64,000 bases of DNA from SZUA-35 sp963781035 (GTDB lineage: Bacteria; Actinomycetota; Acidimicrobiia; Acidimicrobiales; SZUA-35): positions 1 to 64,000 of the forward strand of contig CAWAEN010000009.1 in the NCBI GenBank assembly GCA_963781035.1, in the 5' to 3' direction. A program made the position numbers and the translations under genes. The notes beneath the pieces were generated by a model. That model was not told the origin of the DNA. It saw only the letters and a program-made list of their open reading frames with translations, and did not search any database. Positions within the stretch are counted from its first letter, which is position 1, and the number at the start of each line of letters is the position of its first letter. This document shows, one piece after another, positions 8,521-18,314 of this stretch.

Positions 8521-9061
8521 ATGCGCTTCGTCGACCCATTGCCTGCTCCATCCGTTGCCGCTGACCCCTACGACCTGTCGACACCGCTGGGGCCCGGAGC
8601 GATCATCGGCCTCTTCGCCAACGGGTTTCCGGACTCGGTCGAGTTCCTCTCGCAGGTCGAGGCTGCCCTCGCCGATCGCCTCGAGCAACCGACGTTCGTC
8701 CACATGAACAAGGGCAACGCCTCCCGTCTCGCCACCGACGACGAGGTCGCCGAGATCAGCGAGCGATGCGACGCCGTCGTGGCCGCGTACGGGCATTGAG
8801 GCTCGTGCACCTCCGGCACCGTGCGTGACGGAATCGGCATCGCCCGCAAAGGAACTCCTGCCGTCGCACTTGTCACCGAGATGTTCTGGCCCCAGGGCGA
8901 CTTCGTGGCCGCAGCAGCGGGCATGCCCGGCATCCCTCGCATCCAACTCCCCCACCCGGTCGCCGGCAGCGGTGCCGATGCCATGAGCGTCGAGGCCGAC
9001 CGAATTGCCGATCGGATCGTGAGCGATCTCTGCGGCGCCGGAACCCGAGGCATCGGCATGA
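8521..9061 (+). CDS. UGSC-motif (seleno)protein with in-frame TGA at the U position
   Basis: The ATG at 8521 opens MRFVDPLPAPSVAADPYDLS and the frame proceeds through FVHMNKGNASRLATDDE and CDAVVAAYGH to a TGA at 8797-8799. The same frame continues without a break as GSCTSGTVRDGIGIARKGTP and ALVTEMFWPQGDF. The TGA falls exactly where the UGSC protein family (named for selenocysteine-Gly-Ser-Cys) has U or C, so I read it as selenocysteine, giving a U-x-x-C redox-like motif. An indel near 9030-9050 probably precedes a C-terminus ending at TGA 9059-9061, which overlaps the next ATG. It is first in a coupled set of three. No sel genes are in the window. A TGY-to-TGA sequencing error is the main alternative. 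Confidence 0.75.
8797..8827 (+). promoter_or_regulatory. candidate bacterial SECIS element after the TGA
   Basis: Starting five bases after the TGA, cgtgcac (8804-8810) can pair with gtgcgtg (8821-8827), two pairs being G-U, enclosing a 10-nt loop ctccggcacc. Bacterial SECIS hairpins lie immediately 3' of the UGA inside the coding sequence, so position and size are suitable. Sequence constraints are weak and chance pairing is common in GC-rich DNA. Confidence 0.35.
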
Positions 9062-10159
9062 CCAGAGCGCTCGCTCGACGCCTCCGACGAGGCCGACGCG
9101 CTCGAGTGGCTGCATGCCAACGACCGCACCGACGGGCTGCCCGTGGTGATCCCGACGCCGGATCGGGTCGATCGCATGGTGCTGGCGTCCGGTCTCGACG
9201 GCGACCTCGATCTCGGACCCATGGGTCCCGGCAACGGAGCGACCACCGTCGACGCGATCGCGCACCAACGCCGTGATGGCCGGGTGCAGACCGGACGACA
9301 TGCCCGTGGTGCTCGCGATCGTCCAGGCCGTCATGCAGCCGGCGTTCGACCTGGCCGAAGTGCAGGGCACGACCCACAGCATCGCGCCGCTGTCCATCGT
9401 GTGTGGCCCGATCGCACGGACGCTCGGCGTCAGCGGGGGCTTCGGCGCCCTCGGTCCCGGCCACCGGGCCAACGCGTCGATCGGGCGCGCCGTCCGGCTC
9501 TGCATGATGAACATCGGCGGAGCCCGCCCCGGCGTGTCGGACATGGCGCTGCTCGGCCACCCCGGCAAGTTCAGCTTCTGCCTGGCCGAGGACACTGCGG
9601 CATCGCCGTGGGATCCACTCCACACGCTCCTGGGCTATCGAGGCCGAGGAGAGCGCCGTCGTCGTTCTCGGCACCGAGGCACCACATTCGGCCATCTTCG
9701 TCGGCGACGCCGACGACCCGACGCTCGCCCGACCGCCTGCTCGACACGCTCGGCCGCCACGATCGCCAACCTCGGCTCGAACAACGCCCACTTCCGGTGC
9801 GGCGCCGTCGCCATCGCACTCAACCCCGAGCACGTCGATGTGCTCGCGGCCGCAGGACTGAGCCAGGCATGACGTCCAGCAGACGACTCGCCGAACGGGC
9901 GGTGAATCGTCGGGCCACCATCGCGACGGTCAACCCGACCTTCGCCGGATCGGGGGACGCAGACGACCTCATTCGGGCCATCGCCGACCCCGCCGACGTC
10001 GTGGTCTTCGTTGCCGGCGGCAGTGGTCTCTACTCTTCGGTCTTCCCCTCGTGGGCGGCCGGCGGCCATCGCAACCCCGTCGTCACCCAACCGGTCGTGA
10101 CCGACCTCTCGTGCGAGATCCCCGGCCTCGACCCAACCACCATCGGAGCAACCGCATGA
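9058..10159 (+). CDS. unrecognised conserved protein downstream of the UGSC gene, frameshifted
   Basis: The ATG at 9058 overlaps the upstream stop. After early frame damage the product reads ALEWLHANDRTDGLPVVIPT. It then reads GNGATTVDAI, VVLAIVQAVMQPAFDLAEVQ, TTHSIAPLSIVCGPIARTLG, RANASIGRAVRLCMMNIGGA and HPGKFSFCLAEDTAASPWDP. A last segment, PADVVVFVAGGSGLYSSVFP, follows a shift near 9870. At least three indels separate these pieces (about 9062, 9225-9280 and 9640-9875), and the total would be roughly 365 residues. Conserved Cys, His and Gly-rich stretches suggest an enzyme, but I cannot name the family. Its ends overlap both neighbours as ATGA, so it is co-translated with the UGSC protein and the aldo/keto reductase. 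Confidence 0.6.
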
Positions 10160-11049
10160 CACCGCAACCGCTTCCTACCGCCCCGTTCGGTTCCACCGGC
10201 CACGAATCGACCCGACTCCTCTTCGGCGCAGCCGCTCTCGGAGCGATGAGCCAGGAACGAGCCGACGCCACGCTGGACATCGTTCACCGCTGGGGCATCA
10301 ACCACATCGACACCGCCGCCTCCTACGGCGCAGTCCGAGGATCGGCTCAAGCCGTGGCTGGCCACGCACCGGAGCGAGGTCTTCCTCGCCACCAAGACCG
10401 GCGAGCGCAACGGTGACGCGGCCCGGGCCGAGCTCGAGCGATCGCTCGAGCGCATGGGGGTCGACCACGTCGACTGATCCAGCTCCACAACCTGGTCGAG
10501 GAAGACGAGTGGCAGGTCGCCCACGGGCCAGGCGGCGCCGTCGAGGCGATGGCGAAGGCCCGCGACGAAGGCCTGGTCTCCCACATCGGGGTGACCGGCC
10601 ACGGCGTGCGAATTGCCGGCATGCACCTCCGCAGCCTCGATCGATTCCCGTTCGCCTCGGTGTTGTTCCCCTACAGCTACCTGATGATGGAGAACCCGGC
10701 CTACCGCCACGACGTCGAGGCGCTGCTCGAGCGTTGCGTCACCGACGGTGTCGCCGCTCAGACCATCAAGTCGATCGCCCGAGGCCGTTGGGCCGAGGGA
10801 TCCGAGGCCAAGAAGTTCAGCTGGTACGACCCGCTGACCGATGCCGACGCCATCGGCCGGGCCGTGCAGTGGGTCCTGGCCGACGAGCGAGTGTTCCTGA
10901 ACACCTCGAGCGATGCGCGGCTGCTCGAACTGGCGCTCGCTGCCGCAGCCGGGCGACTCGACCGTCCGAGCGACGAGGCGATGGCCGCCGACGTCGTGGC
11001 CGAGGGCATGTCGCCGCTCTTCGACGGCACGGAGCTCGAACGCATCTGA
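10156..11049 (+). CDS. aldo/keto reductase, two frameshifts
   Basis: This NADPH-dependent aldo/keto reductase has a start ATG overlapping the previous stop (ATGA). The start region reads TAPFGSTGHESTRLLFGAAA. The AKR catalytic tetrad is visible: Asp and Tyr in DTAASYG, Lys in ATKTGER and His in IQLHNL. Breaks near 10330-10340 and at about 10476 split these motifs between frames; the first looks like an extra C, the second like a missing C. The rest (GLVSHIGVTGHGVRIAGMHL onward) is clean to the stop. The tail LELALAAAAGRLDRPSDEAM resembles AKR proteins that act on carbonyls with iron-sulfur-free cores. The corrected length is about 297 residues. It is third in the coupled set. Confidence 0.85.
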
Positions 11050-11051
11050 GT

Positions 11052-11067
11052 TTTCGCCTCGGCGAAA
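11052..11067. terminator. weak hairpin between convergent genes
   Basis: tttcgcc, a 2-nt loop tc, then ggcgaaa form a 7-bp stem three bases after the aldo/keto reductase stop. It could end transcription from either side, but there is no T-tract. Confidence 0.3.
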
Positions 11068-11167
11068 GCCGAGTTGTTCGCCGGGCGACGAGTCGCACGT
11101 GGCGACAGCCGAAACGGTCAGGGGTTGCGCAACCGCCTCGATCACTTCGCCAAGCGTGGTGGCGTCA

Positions 11168-11987
11168 TCACCGCCGGCGTTCGGCCGACCCTTGAAGTCC
11201 GTCCATACGGCCGTAGATCTCGGCGGCTGCCACGATGGAATCCGTCGGGTAGCCCGGCGGAGGCGAACGAGTCGGCGATCTCGTGCATCTCCGGCTCGAA
11301 CCGCCATGCCTTGGGACCGATCGTCGCCGGCGATCGGTCGCTTCGAGTGATCAGCTCCGGCATCGACGTCTCCCATTCACCGAGCAACGCTTCGGTCACA
11401 CCCTCGGCTTCGGCCAGCGCCCGAAGCGCGAACAGCAACGCCGAGGTGCCCTTGGTCCAGCCGGCGAAACACATCTTGACCGCGGAGGCCGCCCCCGGCC
11501 CGCCGTCGACCACCCGCACCTCGAGATCGCTCCCGGCGAAGAGCTCCGCGGCCGCGTGCGGTCGTACCAGACACGTACAGCGAGTCGTGCCCGGCTGCGT
11601 CGGCGGAGGGCCGATGATGCCACCGTCGACGAAGGTGGCCTGACCGTCGAACAGCTCGCGATCGACCTCGCTGTCGCCGGTGACACCGCATTGGCGTCGA
11701 GGTAGGGCCCTCGAAACCCGCCCGGCGACGCGTTCGCGCCAGCTCGACGCACTGCACCGGCGGGCAGACCGACACGATCGATCGACTGACTCGACGACCA
11801 GGTCGTCGAGCGAACCGATGTCGTCGAGACCGACAGCGTCGGCCCGGGCCCTGGTCTCAGCCGATCGTCCAGCGCCGGCCCAGAGACACCCGGCGATCCG
11901 GAGTGGCGATACGAAGCGCTCGCCCGATCTCGGAACCCATGGCGCCCGGATGCAACAGACCGATCGCTTCGGTTGCTCGGTCTGCAT
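11168..11987 (-). CDS. 6-phosphogluconate-dehydrogenase-like NAD(P)-binding oxidoreductase, multiply frameshifted
   Basis: The N-terminal nucleotide-binding stretch reads AIGLLHPGAMGSEIGRALRI, i.e. GxxHPGxMG as in NAD-binding 2 domain proteins. The middle gives GPYLDANAVSPATA and FVDGGIIGPPP. The C-terminal part GPGAASAVKMCFAGWTKGTS followed by ALLFALRALAEAEG matches the DUF1932 domain that contributes the substrate pocket. At least four frame changes are needed across the gene, the most of any gene here relative to length. The C-terminus should be read in the frame ending at TCA 11168-11170. The start is not certain because the N-terminal frame lacks a nearby initiator. It converges on the aldo/keto reductase gene. 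Confidence 0.75.
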
Positions 11988-12016
11988 TACCGGAGCGTAG
12001 GTGCTACATCATCGGG

Positions 12017-13485
12017 GTGACCGAATCGCTTTTCCTGCCCTGCTCGACCACGGGGCAACCGACGCTCCGTTCCTGACCGTTCCCGGGAGGCGTCCCTGAC
12101 CTACGGCCACGGTCGCCGATCGCTCGGCCCGCCTCGCTGGCGCCTTGCCGCTGCCGGCGTGCAACCCGGTGATCGGATCGTCGTCCAGGTCGACAAGTCG
12201 ACCGACGCCATCGCGCTCTACCTCGCCTGTCTGCGCATCGGGGTCGATCTTCATCCCGATCAACACGGCGTACACCGACGCCGAGGTGCAGTACTTCGTC
12301 GACGATGCAGGCGCGTCGATGCTGGTCTGCACTCCCGAACGCTCGACCGATCTGACCACGATGGCTGGCCGTGTCGAGACACTCGGCGCCGACGGCACCG
12401 GATCACTTGCCGATCTCGCTCGGCGACAGCCCTGGTTCGACATCGTCGAGAACACCGCAGCCGACGACGTTGCCTGCATTCTGTACACCTCGGGGACCAC
12501 CGGTCGTTCGAAGGGGGCGATGCTCACCCACCGCTCATTGCTGGTGAACGGGCAGGCGCTCCATCTGCTCTGGGGATTCGAGCCGGGCGATGTGCTGCTC
12601 CACATCTTGCCGGTCTTCCACGTGCACGGCCTGTTCGTCGCACTGCACTGCGCGATGCTCAACGGCTCCGAGGTTCTCTTCTGCCCCGGCTTCGATGCCG
12701 CCGAGGTGCGGTCGTTGTTGCCGTCGGCGACGGTGATGATGGGGGTGCCGACGCACTACATCCGCCTCCTGGCCGACCCGAACTTCGATGCGTCGGACTG
12801 CGCCGGGATTCGCCTGTTCACCTCAGGGTCAGCACCGATGACCGAGCTGGTCCACGCCGAATTCACCGAACGAACCGGCCACCGGATCGTCGAACGTTAC
12901 GGCATGACCGAGTCGGGCATCATCACGACCAATCCGGTCGACGGTGAACGGATTCCGGGCACCGTGGGGTATCCGCTACCGGAGATGGGGCTGCGGGTGA
13001 TCGACGGCAACGTGCAGATCAAGGGCCCCCACCTCTTTGCCGGCTACTGGCAGATGCCGGAGAAGACGGCCGAGTCCTTCACCGAAGACGGCTGGTTCCT
13101 GACCGGCGACGTCGGCGAACTGGCCGCTGACGGCCGTCTCACGCTGGCCGGCCGGGCCGGCGACATGATCATCTCCGGGGGTTACAACGTGTACCCGAAG
13201 GAGATCGAGCTCGTGATCGACGAGACGCCGGGTGTCGACGAGTCGGCGGTCATCGGCGTGCCCCATCCGGACTTCGGCGAGGGAGTTGTTGCCGTTGTCG
13301 CCTACGAGCCGGGAGTCGACCGGGCCGCTGTCGATGCGTCGATCGAGGCACGTTGTGGTGACGAGCTGGCCCGCTTCAAACACCCCAAACACCTGATCGC
13401 CGTCGACTCCCTCCCTCGAAACGCCATGGGCAAGGTGCAGAAGGCAGCACTACGCCAACAACACACGGGATTGTTCAACGCCTGA
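12017..13485 (+). CDS. acyl-CoA synthetase (AMP-forming; malonyl-CoA synthetase/FadD3-like), N-terminal frameshifts
   Basis: This ANL-superfamily enzyme activates a carboxylic acid with ATP and transfers it to CoA. Motifs are the P-loop YTSGTTGRSKGA, the adenylate motif VERYGMTES, the A8 hinge GRAGDMIISGGYNVYPKEIE and the catalytic lysine region PRNAMGKVQK. The main frame begins about 12240. The first 75 residues must be pieced from other frames, starting at a GTG at 12017 (TESLFLPLLDHGATDA, then GDRIVVQVDKSTDAIALYLA). An extra G near 12242 explains one break. The corrected length of about 490 residues is normal. Its closest family by look is MatB or 2-oxo/dicarboxyl activating enzymes, but the substrate is open. 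Confidence 0.88.
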
Positions 13486-13518
13486 TCGATGCGGCCCCTG
13501 ACCGCTGACCAAAACCTG

Positions 13519-13566
13519 AACTGCCACCTTCATCCGTCGCCGGAGCGACAAGTGAAGGTGGCAGTT
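13519..13566. terminator. 14-bp hairpin terminator between convergent genes
   Basis: aactgccaccttca (13519-13532) and its perfect complement (13553-13566) enclose a 20-nt loop between the stops of the convergent synthetase and dehydrogenase genes. It is symmetric and can serve both strands. Confidence 0.65.
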
Positions 13567-13580
13567 GAGGGTTCAGAGGA

Positions 13581-14947
13581 TCAGTTGCGGCCGACGTCGG
13601 TGTGGTCGTCGCTGCCTTCCCAGGTCGGCGACTGGATCGACCGCTTGGCCTTCGTCGCGATCTGATCGGGAGTGTTGTCCTTCGGCTGGTAGCGAGCGAT
13701 TTCGGCCCGGCCGACCACCATGTGATGGACCTCGTCGGGGCCGTCGGCCAGACGCAGCGTGCGCTGCTGGGTGTACATGTCGGCCAGCGGCGTCCACTGC
13801 GAGACGCCGGTGGCGCCATGCATCTGGATGGCCTGGTCGATGATGTCGCACACCCGCTCGGGAACCATCGCTTTGACGGCCGACACCCACACACGGGCCT
13901 CTGCGTTGCCCATGAGGTCCATGGCCTTGGCCGCCTTGAGCACCATCATGCGCATGGCCTCGATCTCGATGCGGGCCCGGGAGATGATCTCGGTGTTGCC
14001 ACCCAAGGACACGAGCGGCTTGCCGAATGCTTCACGGACGAGACCACGCTCGACCATGAGCTGCAGCGCCTTCTCGGCGGCACCGATCGACCGCATGCAG
14101 TGGTGGATACGACCGGGGCCGAGACGGAGCTGGGAGATCTCGAAGCCGCGGCCTTCGCCGAGCAGCATGTTCTCCTTCGGGCACCCGAACATCGGTGAAG
14201 CGGATGTGCATGTGGCCGTGCGGCGCGTCGGTCTTGCCGAACACGTGCATCGGGCCGAGGATGTCGACGCCGGGGGTGTCGATCGGCACGAGGATCTGGG
14301 ACTGCTGGAGGTGAGGTGCGGCATCGGGATTCGGTGCGGCACATCGTGATCATGATCTTGCAGCGGGGGTCACCGGCGCCGGAGATGTAGTACTTCTCGC
14401 CGTTGAGCACGTACTCGTCACCATCGAGCACGGCTTGGGTCTGAACGTTCTTTGCGTCGGACGAGGCGTAGGCCGGCTCGGTCATCGCAAAGGCAGAGCG
14501 GATCTCGCCGTTGAGCAGCGGCTTGAGCCACTGCTTCTTCTGCTCCGGCGTGCCGACACGCTCGAGCACTTCCATGTTGCCGGTGTCTGGTGCGGCGCAG
14601 TTCAGGCACTCGGACGCCAAGCGGTTCTTGCCCAGCTCGACAGCGATGTAGGCGTAGTCGAGGTTGCTGAGGCCTTCACCGGTCTCGGCATCGGGCAGGA
14701 AGAAGTTCCAGAGCCCGTTGGCCTTGGCCTTGGCCTTGACGCCGTCGAGCAGCTCGAGCTGACCGGGCGCGTAGCTCCACGGGTCTGCCTTGCCCTCGTC
14801 GAGGGCGAAGAACTCGACCGACATCGGTACGACCTCTTCTTCGATGAAGATCTTGACCGCCTCGAAGAGGGGGCGGGCTTTGTCGGACATGGCGAGCTGG
14901 AACAGCTCACCACCGAAGTCGTCGGTGTTCAGAGGCTTCACAGGCAT
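13581..14947 (-). CDS. acyl-CoA dehydrogenase (ACAD10/11-like), two frameshifts
   Basis: This FAD-dependent acyl-CoA dehydrogenase carries out the first oxidation step of acyl-CoA breakdown. The start at 14947 gives MPVKPLNTDDFGG. The mid domain shows FAMTEPAYASSDAKNVQT, and the C-terminal helical domain shows QMHGATGVSQWTPLADMYTQ followed by RTLRLADGPDEVHHMVVGR, typical of the ACAD10/11 branch. Breaks near 14340 and 14190 displace the beta-domain segment (VDILGPMHVFGKTDAPHGHM) into a third frame. The corrected length is about 455 residues. It probably works with the neighbouring acyl-CoA synthetase in a fatty or branched acid pathway, which is inference from adjacency. Confidence 0.9.
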
Positions 14948-15097
14948 GGGATCTCGCTCTCGAGAGGTTGGTTGCAGTTCGTGTCTGACAGTGCTCAGCA
15001 CGGGCGGGGGTGACAGACCGGGCCATCATGGCATGGGTCACTCCCATCCAGAAAACCGCCGGCGGGCGCCAGGTCGTGCAACGGCGTGCCGGCAGCG

Positions 15098-16409
15098 CTA
15101 GTCGACGCGAGCGATGAGGGCCTTCAGGTAGGCACCTTCGGGAAACGTCACGGGGTGGTCGACGGCGTGACCTGTCCGTTCGAGCTCGACCACCCGGCGG
15201 GGTGACGCAGCGGCGGTCTCGTGGATCTTGTCGAAGAACGCCTCGGCGGTGATTCGGCTCGAGCAGGAAGCCTGCAGCAGCGTGCCACCAGGCTCGACGA
15301 GTTCGAGAGCCAGCTGGGTGAGGTTCCCGTAGGCACGAAGGCCGCCGGCGATGTTGGCCTGCCGCTGAGCGAACGACGGTGGATCGACGACAACCACGCC
15401 GAACTGCCGCTTCTCGTGCTTCATCCTTCGCATCACGTCGAATGCGTCACCAACGATGCCCTCCCACGGAGTCGGGCCCGACGGCCCCGGGTTCGCTTCC
15501 ATGACCCGCTCGGCGGTCTCGATGGCCGACGGGCTCATGTCGACACTCGTGACGTGGTTGGCTCCGCCGACGGCGGCCGCTACCGAGAACCCACCGGTGC
15601 AGCTGAACAGATCGAGCACGTTCTTCCCGTGGAGCGTTCTCGAACCCGCTGACGGTTGTCGCGCTGATCCAAGAAGAAGCCGGTCTTCTGCCCGCCTCTG
15701 GGGTGGGCGAGGAAGCGAAGTCCGTGCTCGACGAACCAGACATCGTCGGGGTCACCGACGCCGCCCCGGTCGAACACGACGGTGCCGTCGTGCCAGACCG
15801 GGAACGTCCATGCTCCGAGCGGTGCGAATCACGACCGTGTCCGGACCCGTCGCAGCGATGAGTGCTTCGAGGACCACCGCGCAGGTGAGGCAGCCAGGCC
15901 TCGGAGTAGACCTTCACGACGATCGTGTCTGCGTAGCGGTCGGCGACCAGGCCGGGAAACCCGTCGTTCTCCCCGTTCAGGATCCGATATCCGGTGGTGT
16001 CGCTGTCCTCGATCCAGCGGCGAACGGAGCTCGAGCGCTCGGTCGATCTGCGGGTCCACCACGCCCGATCGATCGTTGCCGGCGAACCACGGTGCAGTAC
16101 CTTGATCCGGATCGGCGACGACGGATCGAACAACCCGATGGCGTTGAAGCGACGGCGGTCGTCGAAGACCACCGCGAGGTCGCCGGCGACACCGGGATGG
16201 CTGATCGAGACGATGCTCTCGTCGTAGACCCAGGGATGACCCGCTCGCACGTGACGGAGGGCGTCCTTTGTGAGGCGAATGGCCAACCGACGATCGCCAG
16301 CGGATGGCAGTGGAGGGAGATCGAGGAGCGGGGTCGGATCATGCAGCACGCTACGCGGCCCATCCGCGCTCAGGCCGAACCTGACGGCAGACTGTGGGGT
16401 GCGCTTCAC
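15098..16409 (-). CDS. rlmI: 23S rRNA (cytosine-5)-methyltransferase RlmI-like, frameshifted
   Basis: This is a SAM-dependent methyltransferase of the RlmI/YccW type. A PUA-like N-terminus reads LAIRLTKDALRHVRAGHPWV and FNAIGLFDPSSPIRIKVLHR. The link segment ENDGFPGLVADRYADTIVVK precedes the Rossmann motif DLFSCTGGFSVAAAVGGA and the catalytic DPPSFAQR. The C-terminus has ASCSSRITAEAF, containing a Cys. Three or more indels lie between about 15620 and 16060. The first ATG is at 16409, but an in-frame GTG 57 bp later (VLHDPTPLLDL) is a possible start. It is divergent from pyk. Confidence 0.85.
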
Positions 16410-16466
16410 GGGCCGAACCGGCAGTCAATGGGGACCGCTTACCGACATCTCGACCGGGACACCCGC

Positions 16467-17898
16467 ATGCGCCGTACCAAGATCGTTGCCACGATCGGAC
16501 CTGCGTCCGATTCGCCAAAGATGCTCAAGCAGATGATCGAAGGCGGCATGAACGTCGCTCGCATCGGGCTCGCCCATGGCAGCCTCGATGAGCATCTGGC
16601 GAAGTATCAGCGCATCCGCACGGCCGCGACCGAGTTGGAGGCCGAGGTCGGCATTCTCGCCGATCTACCCGGGCCCAAGGTTCGCTGCGCTCCGTTCCCC
16701 GAGGGCGGCGCCGTCCTGGTCGACGGCAACCCTGTGCGCTTCACCGCCGGCGAGAAGTCGAGCAGCTCCGAGGTGATCAGCGCCGACTACGACGGTCTGG
16801 TTGCCGACATCGACATCGGCGACCAGCTGGCACTCGGCGACGGGAACATCGTGTTCACCGTCCAGGACAAGACTGCCAGCGAGCTCCATGCGATCGTGAT
16901 CCGAGGCGGTCTCGCACAGGGTCGGCCAGGACTACAGGTTCCCTCGGAACGGCTTCGCATCTCGACGCCCACCAGCGAGGACTTCAAGCTGGCCGACGCC
17001 TTCATCGAGGCCGGCATCGACATGCTGGCCATCTCGTTTGTTCGCAGTGCACACGACGTTCGCAGTCTCGGCGTGGAGGCTGCGCCCCGCGGGCCGCTCG
17101 TCGTCGCCAAGATCGAGACCAAGGCCGCGGTCGAAAACCTCGAGGGCATCATCGAGGCATCGGGCGCCGTCATGGTGGCACGCGGAGATCTCGGCATCGA
17201 CTTCCCGCTGTCGGAGCTCCCTCACCTCCAGAAGCACATCATTCGGCGCTGTGTCGCTCTCGGCCGCCCCGTCATCACCGCAACGCAGATGCTCGAGAGC
17301 ATGGTCTACGCACCGGCGCCGACTCGGGCGGAGGCGTCAGATGTCGCCAACGCCGTCTTCGACGGATCCAGCGCCGTGATGTTGTCCGGTGAGACGGCGA
17401 TCGGTGTCGATCCGGTCAACGCCGTCCACACGATGTGCGAGATCGCCCTTCGGGCAGACGAGAGCTTCGATCACGACGACTGGGCCGAGGGCATCAGCGC
17501 CATCCGGGAGGGTGATGCGTCGACCGACTTCGGTTCGATCACCACCGACTCGTTGACGTTGGCCGCCTGCAACATCGCAGACCAGGTCGGTGCCCAGGCC
17601 ATCCTCTGCCTTTCCAAGACCGGCTACACCGTGCGATCGGTCAATCGATTCCGTCCCCCCACGCGGATCCTCAGCTTCTCCCCCGACATCCGGGCCACCC
17701 GCCAGCTCTCTCTGAGCTGGGGCACCGAGGCTGTCGTCACCGAAGTGCGCACCGATCCCGTGGGAGCTGATCACCGACGCCATCGGACTGGCGGCGTCTC
17801 ACTTCGGCTGCGAACCCGGCGACAAGGTCGTGGTCATCTCGGGCCAGTCAAACGTGGCGCGGGCGACCGACACCCTGCGAGTGATGCGTATCCCCTGA
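16467..17898 (+). CDS. pyk: pyruvate kinase, one frameshift
   Basis: It converts phosphoenolpyruvate and ADP to pyruvate and ATP, the last glycolytic step. The start is at the ATG before RRTKIVATIGPASDSPKMLK. The signature IDMLAISFVRSAHDV, the active-site lysine stretch PLVVAKIETKAAVENLEGII and MVARGDLGIDFPLSELPHLQ are all present, as are TQMLESM and the ASDVANAVFDGSSAVMLSGE block. An extra C near 17757-17762 breaks the last 45 residues; dropping it restores DPWELITDAIGLAA and the end VVVISGQSNVARATDTLRVM. About 476 residues, normal length. The N-terminal helix is slightly unusual: IGLAHGS replaces the common LNFSHG. Confidence 0.95.
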
Positions 17899-17932
17899 TG
17901 CGCAGTCGGCCGACGCGCCGGCCACTACGATC

Positions 17933-18209
17933 GTGACCGTGTCGACCAAGCCGAGCGCCATCTCCGAGGAATCCATCGAAGCGCTTCTCGGCGACCTCCG
18001 CTACGTCGTCGACAAGTGCGAGGCCGAGGAGTGGCGTGTGCTGGCCGCCGAGGTCCTGAAGCACCACAGCCCACCGATCGACGAGGAATTGCTCTCAGAG
18101 CGCTCACAGCGGCTCCAGCTGGCGTGCAGGACCATGCTCGAGGCCATGCTCGGCACCGACGAGGCTGCTGTGCGCACCGCGGCCCGAAGATCTCCGCCAG
18201 TACACCTGA
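17933..18209 (+). CDS. small hypothetical protein
   Basis: A GTG at 17933 (or 17939) opens a protein reading ISEESIEALLGDLRYVVDKC and CRTMLEAMLGTDEAAVRTAA. An indel near 18180 would restore the ending EDLRQYT at TGA 18207-18209; without it the frame runs through a palindromic repeat, which is unlikely. About 92 residues, helical, no recognised family. It follows pyk by 34 bp and may be co-transcribed. Confidence 0.5.
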
Positions 18210-18215
18210 CCTATT

Positions 18216-18300
18216 GGGGTCGGAGCTTCACATTCACAACTCGGCCGCCGGCGGCAGCCGGTCGGCGTGAGCAAGTTGTGAACTGTGAAGCTCCGACCCC
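18216..18300. repeat. palindromic repeat element, copy 1
   Basis: The left arm ggggtcggagcttcacattc and right arm aactgtgaagctccgacccc are near-perfect complements (one bulge), with about 35 nt between them. It begins six bases after the preceding stop. Related copies are at 22956-23033 and 25404-25484. It also forms a strong hairpin and probably serves as terminator for pyk and the small gene. Confidence 0.75.
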
Positions 18301-18314
18301 TTCCGCGAAGCAGT

